From Candidatus Palauibacter poriticola (GTDB taxonomy: Bacteria > Gemmatimonadota > Gemmatimonadetes > Palauibacterales > Palauibacteraceae), in contig JAAXHJ010000076.1 of assembly GCA_012270965.1 (NCBI GenBank), forward strand, positions 1 to 64,000: a stretch of 64,000 bases of DNA, in the 5' to 3' direction. This document shows, one piece after another, positions 40,367 through 49,152 of the stretch. Position 1 is the first letter of the stretch; the number at the start of each line of letters is the position of its first letter. The notes below the pieces were generated by a model. It saw only the letters and a program-made list of their open reading frames with translations. It did no database searches and was not told the DNA's origin. Made by a program: the position numbers and the translations under genes.

Positions 40367-43051
40367 GTGGGGCGCTTCCGTTTGAGCGGTGCGCGGTTCG
40401 CGCTCGGGACGCTGCTCCTCGCCGGCGCCGGGATCTACTCCGCCGCCGCGCCTCGGAGCGCCGAGGCGCAGGCCGACCCGTCGGGTCGCGCACCCGCGGA
40501 TACCCTCGCCGGGGCGGCCCGCGAGGGGAGGGCGGCGTCCGTCGAGGTTTTCTCGCGAGCCGAGATGCTCGAGACCGGACAGGCGGAACTCGCTTCCGTC
40601 CTCGGCGAACTCCTGCCATCCGCCTACTTCCCGCGCCGGCAGGTGGCGGATCTCACGTCCGGCGTTCGGCCCCTCCAACTGCGCGGACTATCGCCGGACC
40701 ACACGCTCGTCCTCCTGAACGGGAAGCGGCGCCACGCCACGGCGGTCGTGCACACGCTGGGCGGCGGGGCCTTTCCGGGCGCGAGCGGCGTGGACCTGAA
40801 CGCCTTCCCGCTGCAGGCGATCGACCGCTTGGAGATCGTGCGCGACGGGGGCACGACGCGGCACGGCTCCGACGCGATCGCGGGGGTCATCGACCTGCGT
40901 CTCCGGAACACGGTTTCGGCCCCCGAGTTCATCGCCTCCGTCGGCCACCATTTTCCGGACGAATGGGATGACGACGGGCTTCGCTACGACTTCTCGGGGA
41001 ACTGGGGACTGGGCATCGGCCGCGGCGGTGTCCTGAACCTCACGGGCGCGTTCAGCCAGCGGGAACCGACGAACCGCGCGGGCGCCGATGGCCGCGACCA
41101 GATCCTCCCGGGAGACGCGGACTTCGTCGACCGGGGGCTCGTCATCCTCAAGCACAACGAGGTGGCGCAACCGAACCACCTGTGGGGAGACGGCGAGTCC
41201 TCGAACTTCATGTTGTTCGCCAACTTCGAACTCCCTCTCGCGGCCCCGCGCGCCGGCCCCGGCGGTACCGAACTCTACGCATTCGGCGGTTACGGGCGGC
41301 GGCGCGAGCTGCACTCGAGCTTCTTCGTGCGCTCGATGGACGACCGCAACTGGCCGGGGATCCATCCCCTCGGCTTTCTTCCGGGCTTCGACTCCGACAT
41401 CCGGGACGTCTCTCTCGTCACCGGCCTCCGGGGGGGCGTGGAGGATCCGCCCGGGGGTGGGTCCGGGGCGGACGCCGGGTATTTCTCCGAGGCCGGCTTC
41501 GACCTCATCATCCCGGACCTGGTCGACGCGGAGGAGGGCTGGAGCTGGGACCTAAACGCCCAGTACGGCTCGAATCGGATCGACAACGACCTCTTCGACA
41601 CGCTCAACCCGTCGCTCGGGCCGTGCCTCGAATCGGCGTGCGCGCCCGGCGCGGACGGGATCCGGGGGACGGCGGACGATCCGGGGATCCCGAACCGGAC
41701 CCGGTTCTCCACGGGATCGCTCGAGAACCGTCAGTTTCTTGCGAATGCGGACGCGGGGCGCCGGATCGAGACGGGGCTCGGGACCGGACCGCTAAGCCTC
41801 GCCCTCGGGGCGACCTTCCGCCTCGACGGTTACCGGATTCTGGCGGGGGAACCCGCCTCGAGGATCGACGGCTTTCACCCGACCCAGAGCGGCGGCGTCG
41901 CGGCGGCGGGCTCCCAACGCTTCACCGGCTTCCGGCCGGAGGAGACCGGGAGCTGGGTCCGCTCGAGCGTCAGCCTCCAAGCCGAAGTCGACGCGCCTCT
42001 CGCCCGACCGCTCCTCGTCTCCGCGACGGGACGCTACGAACGCTTCAGCGACGTCGGCGGGACGCTGAACGGCAAGCTCGCCTTGCGCCTGGCGCTCTCC
42101 CGGGTCGGCGTCTTCCACGCGAGCGTGTCCTCGGGATTCAGGCCTCCCGCGTTGAGCCAGTCGCACTACGGACACGTCACGGCGGGACGCCGCGAAAGTC
42201 CGGACGGGCCGGGCGCCGTCCTCGGGTTCGAGGCGGGCACCTTTCCCGTGGACGCTCCGGAAGCCCGGGCCGTCGGCGCGTCGCCGCTCCGAGGGGAGAG
42301 GTCGCGCTCCCTCAGCGCGGGGGTGGAGCTTGCGCCGGCCGACGAGCTGCAGATCGCGATCAACGGTTACGCGACGGGCGTTGACGACGCCATCCTTCTC
42401 TCCAACCCGTTGGCGAGCGGGGCCAGCGACCTCGTCGAGCACCTGCTGGCGGACTTCGCCGCGGAATCGATCCGCTTCTTCGCCAACGCGATCGACCTGC
42501 GGTCCTACGGCATCGACGCGGGCGTCAGTTGGCGGGGACGGATCGGGGACGCGTCACGCCTCGAACTCGGCGCCTCCGCGAACTGGGGACAGGTTCGCGG
42601 ACGGTGTCCGGATGGCGACATCGCTGCATGCGTGAAGGGCAACGAGGCGCTGGGGGACGAAGCGTTCAGGATCTATGACGGGTCCGACGTCTTCTTCCTC
42701 GAGGAGGGACGCCCGGACTGGCGCGGCAGGTTCAGGACGAAGTTCACGCGCGGAGCGTTCGAGGTCGGCTTCGGGGCGAACTACTACGGGGCGCAGGAGG
42801 AACTGCGCGCGCTCGGCGTCGGCGAGCACCCCCACAGGATCCGGCTCCTGGAACCGAAGGTTACCCTCGATGCGGGAATCCACTTCGATCTGGCGGACGG
42901 TTGGCGTCTCACGGTCGGCGGCGAGAACCTCTTCGATTCCTTCCCGACGCGGGTGGACGCGTTCGGAGGCATCTTCCCCTACCGCTCGTACTCCGCGATG
43001 GGGTTCAACGGCCGCTACCTATACGCGCTCCTGGCCGCAACGGTCTCTTAG
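40367..43051 (+). CDS. TonB-dependent receptor
   Basis: An 894-residue outer-membrane receptor, starting at GTG 40367 right after the FG-GAP gene. A signal peptide ends near AEAQ. The plug (residues about 55-180) has SVEVFSRAEMLETGQ, PLQLRGLSPDHTLVLLNGKR and LEIVRDGGTTRHGSDAIAG. The barrel follows, with typical late strands such as LSAGVELAPADELQIAINGY and VGGENLFDSFPTRVD. Between barrel strands a loop with two cysteines (SLGPCLESACAPGADG) is present. It would import a large substrate with TonB energy; siderophore, sugar or peptide cannot be told. No TonB/ExbBD genes are in the window. Confidence 0.93.
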   Translation: MGRFRLSGARFALGTLLLAGAGIYSAAAPRSAEAQADPSGRAPADTLAGAAREGRAASVEVFSRAEMLETGQAELASVLGELLPSAYFPRRQVADLTSGVRPLQLRGLSPDHTLVLLNGKRRHATAVVHTLGGGAFPGASGVDLNAFPLQAIDRLEIVRDGGTTRHGSDAIAGVIDLRLRNTVSAPEFIASVGHHFPDEWDDDGLRYDFSGNWGLGIGRGGVLNLTGAFSQREPTNRAGADGRDQILPGDADFVDRGLVILKHNEVAQPNHLWGDGESSNFMLFANFELPLAAPRAGPGGTELYAFGGYGRRRELHSSFFVRSMDDRNWPGIHPLGFLPGFDSDIRDVSLVTGLRGGVEDPPGGGSGADAGYFSEAGFDLIIPDLVDAEEGWSWDLNAQYGSNRIDNDLFDTLNPSLGPCLESACAPGADGIRGTADDPGIPNRTRFSTGSLENRQFLANADAGRRIETGLGTGPLSLALGATFRLDGYRILAGEPASRIDGFHPTQSGGVAAAGSQRFTGFRPEETGSWVRSSVSLQAEVDAPLARPLLVSATGRYERFSDVGGTLNGKLALRLALSRVGVFHASVSSGFRPPALSQSHYGHVTAGRRESPDGPGAVLGFEAGTFPVDAPEARAVGASPLRGERSRSLSAGVELAPADELQIAINGYATGVDDAILLSNPLASGASDLVEHLLADFAAESIRFFANAIDLRSYGIDAGVSWRGRIGDASRLELGASANWGQVRGRCPDGDIAACVKGNEALGDEAFRIYDGSDVFFLEEGRPDWRGRFRTKFTRGAFEVGFGANYYGAQEELRALGVGEHPHRIRLLEPKVTLDAGIHFDLADGWRLTVGGENLFDSFPTRVDAFGGIFPYRSYSAMGFNGRYLYALLAATVS

Positions 43052-43093
43052 CCGAGACTCTGCGCTCTAAGCTCCGGCAGCCCGTGGCTGTTG

Positions 43094-44290
43094 CTAGCCG
43101 CCGGGCCAGGGGGTGCCCTGTTCGGCCGGCACGCGACCCATGCCCATGAACACGAACTTCTGGATCCGCTTCCCCGCGTACGTCTCCGTCGTGTAGACGT
43201 TGCCCCGCGAGTCCGTCGCGATGCTGTGCACGCCGATGAACTGCCCCGGCTGCCGGCCGCCGTCGCCGAAGCTGGTCAGAACCTCTAGCGAGGCCCGGTC
43301 CATGACGTAGACCCGGTGATTCGATCCGTCGGCGACGTACATGTATCTCTGCTCGGGATCCCGAGAGAAGGCGAGGTCCCAAGTCGATCCGGCGCCGAGG
43401 GTCCGGGGCGCGACGAACGCCTCATCCACATACGTCCCGTCCGTCCGGAAGACCTGGATCCGGTCGCTCGCGCGGTCGCAGACGTAGACCAGGCCGTCGA
43501 GGGAAGGCTCGGCGCAGTGCACGGGCGTCCGGAACTGGGGAAAAGGTGGCTCGTCGGGGTCGTAGAGGGGCGGCGGGGTGTCGTCCGGCGCGTTGCCGTA
43601 AGCGCCCCAGTAGCGCTTGAAGGCACCCGTCGACGCGTCGAGCACCGCCACGCGGCGGCCGCCGTAGCCATCCGCAACGTAGGCTTCGTTCGCCTCCGCA
43701 TCGAAGGCAACCTCCGCCACGCGGTTGAAGCGCGTCTCGCTGTGGCTGTCGGGCTCCATCCCCACGTGCGGTTGCCCGTAGGAGGCGAGGAACTCGCCAT
43801 CGCGCGAGAACTTGAGGATGTGCGAGTCGCTCGCCCCGTTGCCGCCGATCCACACGTTGTCCATGTGGTCGACCGTGATCCCGTGGTTCGATTCGGGCCA
43901 CACGTAGTCGTCGGAGGGGCCTCCCCACGAGTTCACGAGGTTGCCCTCCGGGTCGAACTCGAGCACCTCGGGGGCCGGACGGCAGCACTCGGAGGTCGGG
44001 GGATCGGCATCGGCACCCAGTTCGGTGCGGGCGTCGATGGAGGCGCGGCGATGGATGATGAACACATGGTCGCGCGAGTCGACGCCGACTCCGATCGTGG
44101 AACCGAGGAGCCAGTGTTCCGGCAGCGGCTTCGGCCAGAACGGATCCACCTCGAACCGCGGGGCCTCGACGCCCTGTCCCTCGCTGCCCTGGGCCTCGTC
44201 GTTCATGGCCGCCTGGCCGCAGGCGAGCGCGATGACAAGGCCGGCCGTCACGCCGCCGATGCCGATGAGGGTTCGCCGCTTCCCGTTCAT
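43094..44290 (-). CDS. NHL-repeat lipoprotein, tandem copy 1
   Basis: A 398-residue lipoprotein (signal ending ALAC, C24) with an NHL-type six-bladed propeller. Blades are visible as GVGVDSRDHVFIIHR, VLEFDPEGNLVNSWGG, GITVDHMDNVWIGGNG, ILKFSRDGEFLASYG, RIQVFRTDGTYVDE and YVADGSNHRVYVMD. Resembles the peptidyl-glycine lyase-like propellers of environmental bacteria; no catalytic claim is possible. It and the next gene have exactly the same length and are near copies, so they arose by tandem duplication. It is the downstream member, with a 28-bp gap. Confidence 0.88.
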   Translation of the reverse strand: MNGKRRTLIGIGGVTAGLVIALACGQAAMNDEAQGSEGQGVEAPRFEVDPFWPKPLPEHWLLGSTIGVGVDSRDHVFIIHRRASIDARTELGADADPPTSECCRPAPEVLEFDPEGNLVNSWGGPSDDYVWPESNHGITVDHMDNVWIGGNGASDSHILKFSRDGEFLASYGQPHVGMEPDSHSETRFNRVAEVAFDAEANEAYVADGYGGRRVAVLDASTGAFKRYWGAYGNAPDDTPPPLYDPDEPPFPQFRTPVHCAEPSLDGLVYVCDRASDRIQVFRTDGTYVDEAFVAPRTLGAGSTWDLAFSRDPEQRYMYVADGSNHRVYVMDRASLEVLTSFGDGGRQPGQFIGVHSIATDSRGNVYTTETYAGKRIQKFVFMGMGRVPAEQGTPWPGG

Positions 44291-44318
44291 GGCCGTGCCT
44301 CCTCGCCCGTCCGTCCGT

Positions 44319-45515
44319 CTACTGGTCGCCGCCCGGCCAGGGCGGCCCCTGGTGCTCGGCCGGCACCGGGCCCATGCCCATGTACACGAACTTCTGAACG
44401 CGCTTCCCCTCGTAGGTTTCCGTCGTGTAGATGTTGCCGTTCGAGTCCGTCGCGATGCTGTGAACGGCGAAGAACTGGCCCGGCTGACGGCCCCCGTCCC
44501 CGAAGCTGGTCAGGATCTCGAGCGACGCGCGGTCCATGATGTAGACCCGCATGTTCTTCCCGTCGGCGACGTACATGTACTTCTGGTCCGCATCGCGCGA
44601 GAAGGCGATGTCCCACGTCGACCCGTCGCCCAAGGTGCGCGGCGCGATCCGCACCTCGTCCACATACGTGCCGTCCGTTTGGAAGACCTGGATGCGGTCG
44701 TTGGGGCGATCGCACACGTACACGAGGCCATCACGCGAAGGCTCGGCGCAGTGTACGGGCGTCCGGAACTGCTGGATAAGCGGCGCGTCGGGGTCGTAGG
44801 GCGGCGTGCGCGTGTCGTCCGGCGGGTTGCCGTAGGCGCCCCAGTAGCGCTTGAAGGCACCCGTCGACGCGTCCAGCACCGCGACGCGGCGCCCGCCGTA
44901 GCCGTCCGCGAGGTAGGCTTCGTTGGCCGCGCCGTCGAAGGCGAGCTTGGCCACGCGGTTGAAGCGCGTCTCGCTGTGGCTGTCGGGCTCGGGCCCGGCC
45001 TCCGGCTCCCCGTACGAGGCGAGGAACTCTCCGTCGCGCGAGAACTTCAGGATGTGCGTGTCGTTGGGCCCGTTGCCGCCGATCCACAGGTTGTCCATGT
45101 GGTCGACGGTGAGCCCGTGGTTCGAGCCGGGCCACACGTACTCATCGGAGGGGCCGCCCCAGGCGTTCACGAGGTTCCCGTCCGGATCGAACTCGAGCAC
45201 CGGCGGCGCGGCGCGGCAGCATTCGCCGATGGGCGGATCGGCGTCGGCTCCGCCCTCGGTGCGCTCGGTGAGGTTGCCCCGGTGCACGATGAAGACGTGG
45301 TCGCGCGAGTCCACGCCCACGCCGATGGCCGATCCGAGCACCCAGTGGTCCGGCAGCGGCTCCGGCCAGAAGGGGTCCACCTCGAACCTCGGGACCTCGA
45401 CGCCCTGTCCCTCGCTGCCCTGGGCCTCGTCGTTCATGGCCGCCTGGCCGCACGCCAGCGCGAGGGCGATGCCCGCGACCACACCGAATATGAGGGTTCG
45501 CCGCTCTCCGTTCAT
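44319..45515 (-). CDS. NHL-repeat lipoprotein, tandem copy 2
   Basis: Paralogue of the preceding entry, also 398 residues when started at ATG 45515 (an ATG at 45521 is in frame, but AAGGAGAG lies too close to it). The lipoprotein signal ends ALAC and the mature start (GQAAMNDEAQGSEGQGVE) is identical to copy 1. The blades match copy 1 with scattered changes; differences cluster in loop regions, for example SVIDARTELG in place against NLTERTEGG here. This fits duplication followed by divergence toward different ligands. It is upstream in the pair, so probably the first gene of the operon. Confidence 0.88.
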   Translation of the reverse strand: MNGERRTLIFGVVAGIALALACGQAAMNDEAQGSEGQGVEVPRFEVDPFWPEPLPDHWVLGSAIGVGVDSRDHVFIVHRGNLTERTEGGADADPPIGECCRAAPPVLEFDPDGNLVNAWGGPSDEYVWPGSNHGLTVDHMDNLWIGGNGPNDTHILKFSRDGEFLASYGEPEAGPEPDSHSETRFNRVAKLAFDGAANEAYLADGYGGRRVAVLDASTGAFKRYWGAYGNPPDDTRTPPYDPDAPLIQQFRTPVHCAEPSRDGLVYVCDRPNDRIQVFQTDGTYVDEVRIAPRTLGDGSTWDIAFSRDADQKYMYVADGKNMRVYIMDRASLEILTSFGDGGRQPGQFFAVHSIATDSNGNIYTTETYEGKRVQKFVYMGMGPVPAEHQGPPWPGGDQ

Positions 45516-45730
45516 GGCCATCTCTCCTTGCGGGTCCTGGGTCGCTCCCGAGTCGCCCCGTGCCGACTATTCCGATCAGTTCACGCTACAGATGCCGTCC
45601 GCGTTCGTCCAGAGACCGGCCGGCGTCGATGAGCACGCGCAGGGCAACGCTCGACGGCGCGGGCTGGGCGCGCCATCGTGCGGGCGGACAGGAAAGCTCT
45701 TCCCAGCCTCCCGGAGTTTGGGGATCGCCG

Positions 45731-47248
45731 ATGGAACGAGGGTACGCACGGCCAACCCGGCGGATGGCGCCTCTGATGGGGTGCGTCCTCACGCTTTACG
45801 GTCTCACAAGCCTGGCCGGAGCGGCGCGGGCTGCGCCGGATCGCACGCCCTGGCCGGCTGCGCCGGATCGCACGCCCTGGCCGGCTGCATCGGATCGCAC
45901 GGTCGAGGCGGTTCGCGCCGCACCGCGCGAGAATCCCGCCGCGCTGCACGAGATTCCCGCGGACGTCACCATCCAGACCTTTGTCACGCCGGAGGGGTCT
46001 CGTCTCCGTTTTCTCGTGCGGGCGCCTCTCGAGGCGATGCGGGACATCGAGTTCCCCCGGTACGGACTCGGGTATCTGGATCTGGAGGCGGCGGATCCAT
46101 TCCTCCGCGATGCGGCGCAACTCTGGCTCGCCGACTATGTGACGTTCTACGAGGAGGATCGACGCCTGGAGGCGCCCCGCATCGTGGCGGCCCGCGTCTC
46201 TCTCCCCTCGGACCGATCCTTCGCCACCTACGAGACGGCGCTGGCGCACTTCGACGCCTCGCCGCTCGACCCGGGGCTCCAGCTCCCGTGGCGTCAGGCA
46301 CTGCTCGACGTATGGCTGGAGTACGATATCGCGTCGGACGAGTCCCGCTTCTCGATCGAGCCGGGGTTCGCGCACCTCGGCCTGCGCACGGTCACGGTGC
46401 TGCGGCTGCGGCCGCCGGACCGTCCGGAGCGCGCCTTCCAGTACGTCGGCGATCCGGGACTCGTTAGGCTCGACCCCCGCTGGCACCAGGCGGCGCTGCG
46501 CTTCGTGTCGCTCGGCTTCACGCACATCCTCGACGGGATCGACCACCTCCTCTTCCTCCTCTGTCTCGTCATCCCGCTGCGGACTCTGTGGGGTCTGGTT
46601 CCGGTCATCACGTCCTTCACGATCGCGCACTCGATCACGCTCGTCGCCTCCGCCTTCGGGATCGCGCCGCGCGCACTCTGGTTTCCGCCGCTGATCGAGA
46701 CCCTCATCGCGCTTTCCATCGTCTACATGGCGCTCGAAAACATCGTCGGGGCGAAGCCTCGGAAGCGGTGGTTGCTCGCGTTCGGGTTCGGGCTCGTGCA
46801 CGGGTTTGGCTTTTCGTTCGCGCTCAGCGAGTCGCTGCAGTTCGCGGGCGGACACCTGCTCACCTCCCTGCTCGCGTTCAACGTGGGGGTGGAGCTGGGA
46901 CAGCTCGTCGTGGTCGCCATCGCCGTTCCGGTGGTCGAAGTGGTGTTCCGCAAGGTGGTGGCGGAGCGGATGGGGACGATCATCGGATCGGCGCTGCTGG
47001 CGCACACCGGCTGGCACTGGATGACGGACCGGGGTTCCGACCTGCTGGCCTACCGCTTCACATGGCCGGCCGTCGACGGAGCACTGGCCGCCGCTCTCAT
47101 GCGCTGGGGGGCGCTGGCGCTGATCGTCGGAGGTGCCGCGTGGGCGATCAGCGGGCCGTTCGGGAAGCTGGCGTCAAAGGCCGGGGGCGGAGGGGGAGCG
47201 GCCGCCGCCGCGCGAGGGAGGCCGGCGGCGGGACGGGAGGCAACGTAG
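45731..47248 (+). CDS. HupE/UreJ-family membrane protein with extracytoplasmic domain
   Basis: A 505-residue protein. A signal peptide (LTSLAGAARA) is followed by a short repeat PDRTPWPAA x2 that stems from a 27-bp tandem duplication. Residues about 85-255 are an extracytoplasmic beta-rich domain. Residues about 265-475 are the HupE/UreJ_2 membrane domain with six or seven helices, starting with the hallmark GFTHILDGIDHLLFLLCLVI, then FTIAHSITL and FGLVHGFGF. Family members are linked to nickel or cobalt supply, yet no hydrogenase or urease gene is in view, so the metal and role are open. A Gly/Ala-rich tail ends the protein. Confidence 0.85.
   Translation: MERGYARPTRRMAPLMGCVLTLYGLTSLAGAARAAPDRTPWPAAPDRTPWPAASDRTVEAVRAAPRENPAALHEIPADVTIQTFVTPEGSRLRFLVRAPLEAMRDIEFPRYGLGYLDLEAADPFLRDAAQLWLADYVTFYEEDRRLEAPRIVAARVSLPSDRSFATYETALAHFDASPLDPGLQLPWRQALLDVWLEYDIASDESRFSIEPGFAHLGLRTVTVLRLRPPDRPERAFQYVGDPGLVRLDPRWHQAALRFVSLGFTHILDGIDHLLFLLCLVIPLRTLWGLVPVITSFTIAHSITLVASAFGIAPRALWFPPLIETLIALSIVYMALENIVGAKPRKRWLLAFGFGLVHGFGFSFALSESLQFAGGHLLTSLLAFNVGVELGQLVVVAIAVPVVEVVFRKVVAERMGTIIGSALLAHTGWHWMTDRGSDLLAYRFTWPAVDGALAAALMRWGALALIVGGAAWAISGPFGKLASKAGGGGGAAAAARGRPAAGREAT
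45838..45900. repeat. 27-bp tandem repeat inside the HupE-like gene
   Basis: Unit starts GGATCGCACGCCCTGGCCGG recur at 45838, 45865 and, partly, 45892, exactly 27 bp apart. The frame is kept, so nine residues are repeated just after the signal peptide, where length change is tolerated. Confidence 0.8.
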
Positions 47249-47273
47249 CCGGCGTTCCCGCAGGAGGGGCCAG

Positions 47274-48519
47274 CTAGCCGTCAGACGATGCTTCTATCAG
47301 ATCATACAACCGTACGAACTCGATGCCCATCTTGTCGCTCCATACGCCCAGCACGTAGTCGCGTCCGATGTCGTACGAACGGAAACCGGGCGGCAGAACG
47401 ACGGTGCCGCCGAAGTCTCCCGGGATCGACGGATCGGTGACGACCCAGCGCGAGGGTTCGCCTTCCCCGAGCGCCGGATCGTAGATCTCCCTCCAGACGC
47501 GGCCGCCATCCTGTAGGACGAGCGCCTCGAAAGGTGGAAAAGTCATGGGGGCTGGTGCGGAGGCTACGAACTCTTCGTACCGGTCTCGCCATACGCCGCG
47601 CTCGGTGCGGCCGCGAAACCGAGAGACCCGTTCGTCGATCCACGCCTCGCGAACGCGTTCCGGCACCGCCTTCGGGGGAGGTCCGGCGAAGAACGCTCGC
47701 GGCGTACCGTCTGCGCGAAAGGTGCCCACGAAGTGCCCTTCGATCGGCCCCAAGGCGATCCACTCGCCGCGCACCGCCACCGTAACCGTGCGGAGGAAGG
47801 GCGCGGACACCGTAGAACCGCCGATGCGCATGCTCTCGCTTCCCGTGCTGGACTGCATTTGGTAGATGGTTTCGCTCCCCGGCGTCGGCTGCCCAAAAAG
47901 GAACAACTCGTCCCAACGTGTCGATGAGCACGGGCTGGACGACCGGTGCCCGGTAGGTGAGCACGCTACCAGGATAGTCTCCGTAGTGTGCCTCAACACC
48001 CTGGCCCTCGATCTCCTCGAGTCCCACCAAGGTTCCGTTTGCAAGAAACCCGTAAAGGTGGACCCTTCGCCCCGTTCCATCGAACTGTCGGGATACGTCG
48101 TCAGTCCGTTGGAGCCTTCCGGCGGGCGAGAACATTGTCACACGCTCCGGCAGGAGGTCCAACGCGGCGAGGGCGCCATCCTCGAGTTCCGCAACTCGAT
48201 ACAGACGCCTGAACTCGCCCGGCCCGTCCCCCGCACGGCCGAGGGCCTTCACGAAAGCGCCCCGCGAATCGAAGAACTTGAGGGTCCGTGAACCTCCGTC
48301 CGCCACGAGAATCCCCCCGTCTCTCAGGCGAATCGCGTCGGTGATCCTGAATAGGCTCGTGCCATCGCCGTCAACGGTTCCGATCTGGATTCGTGGCTCC
48401 TCGGAGATGTGATAGGCGACCGGCAACCCCTGGTCCACGCCTGCGGCCGCAATCGATCCCGGGAGGACCACGAGCGCGAATGCCCAGCCAAGGAGGAGTG
48501 CCCGTTCGCTTGGCCCCAT
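47274..48519 (-). pseudogene. 6-bladed beta-propeller gene with one frameshift
   Basis: Two frames together encode one propeller protein of the same group as 12581-13834. The first part, from ATG 48519, has a signal peptide (ALLLGWAFALVVLPGSIAAA) and the hallmark GRAGDGPGEFRRLYRVAE; it runs to LIDTLG. The second part takes over near 47912 with DELFLFGQPTPGSE and continues through IEGHFVGTFRADGT to the stop at 47274. A one-base insertion or two-base loss joins them; no long homopolymer lies at the point, so programmed shifting is unlikely. Otherwise both halves look well preserved, so the lesion is recent or a sequence error. Confidence 0.75.
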
Positions 48520-48675
48520 GCCACGCACTGCTCGAACCGTCGTGGTCCGACTCGTCCGACTGCCCAACGCTACTGTACGCAGATACAGGAGGCGCACCCG
48601 ATTTCCCGGGTATCAAAGTCGCAGCTTACGTCGCAGTGGGCAGTCGTCCCGGCCGGGCACCAGCGCTGCATGGTT

Positions 48676-48855
48676 TCAACCATGTCCTGCCACGCCATCA
48701 TGCAATTCAAGAATCGCGCCCGGATCCTGTGCGCACGCCGGCTCCGCACCGATGATCCCCGCGGTGTACCTGTGGTCGACAGGGGTCGGGGTGAAAGCGA
48801 GCGTGATGCACGACGCGGGAAGGACCGTATGGAGTACGTTCTTCAAGCGCCTCAT
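48676..48855 (-). CDS. Small putative secreted protein, 59 residues
   Basis: Not a known family. The ATG at 48855 has a strong GGAGGAGGGG stretch five to twelve bases upstream. The N-terminus (MRRLKNVLHTVLPASCITLA) looks like a basic region plus a modest hydrophobic segment, and EPACAQDPG further on resembles a signal cleavage region. It lies upstream of the frameshifted propeller gene on the same strand. The strong ribosome-binding site is the main support; without it I would not call this frame. It could also be the leader of a longer, decayed gene. Confidence 0.4.
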   Translation of the reverse strand: MRRLKNVLHTVLPASCITLAFTPTPVDHRYTAGIIGAEPACAQDPGAILELHDGVAGHG

Positions 48856-49152
48856 GCTAATCCCCTCCTCCGAACGTGGACGGGCCGCCGGTCGACGCAT
48901 GCTACGGCCGCCGAAGCTAGCGATAAATCCGGAGAGCCGCCAAGAGGCCCGAACTTCGAAGTCGGCGATCGCTGGAGCGGGCAGCAGTGTGCGATGCCCC
49001 GGCGACCCTCGTCGGCCGGGCATGATCGTGCTCGCCGTCGTCCCGATGGTCATCGCCGCGGAGGACGGGCAGACGCCTTCCGAGTCCGGTGATCCTTGCC
49101 CGGTCTGGTGATCGCATCCCATCGTCCAAGTTCCTACTACCAGGGAGGACGG
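48856..49152. other. Divergent intergenic region
   Basis: About 300 bp between the small minus-strand frame and the NHL gene on the plus strand. I see no reading frame of note. It should hold promoters in both directions, including the one for the gene set that leads into the amine dehydrogenase cluster. Confidence 0.4.

Noticed and set aside
43094-45515. The tandem NHL lipoproteins as extra QHNDH beta subunits
   Set aside because: They carry NHL-type blades and lie on the other strand 5 kb away; the true beta subunit is in place between qhpC and qhpF.
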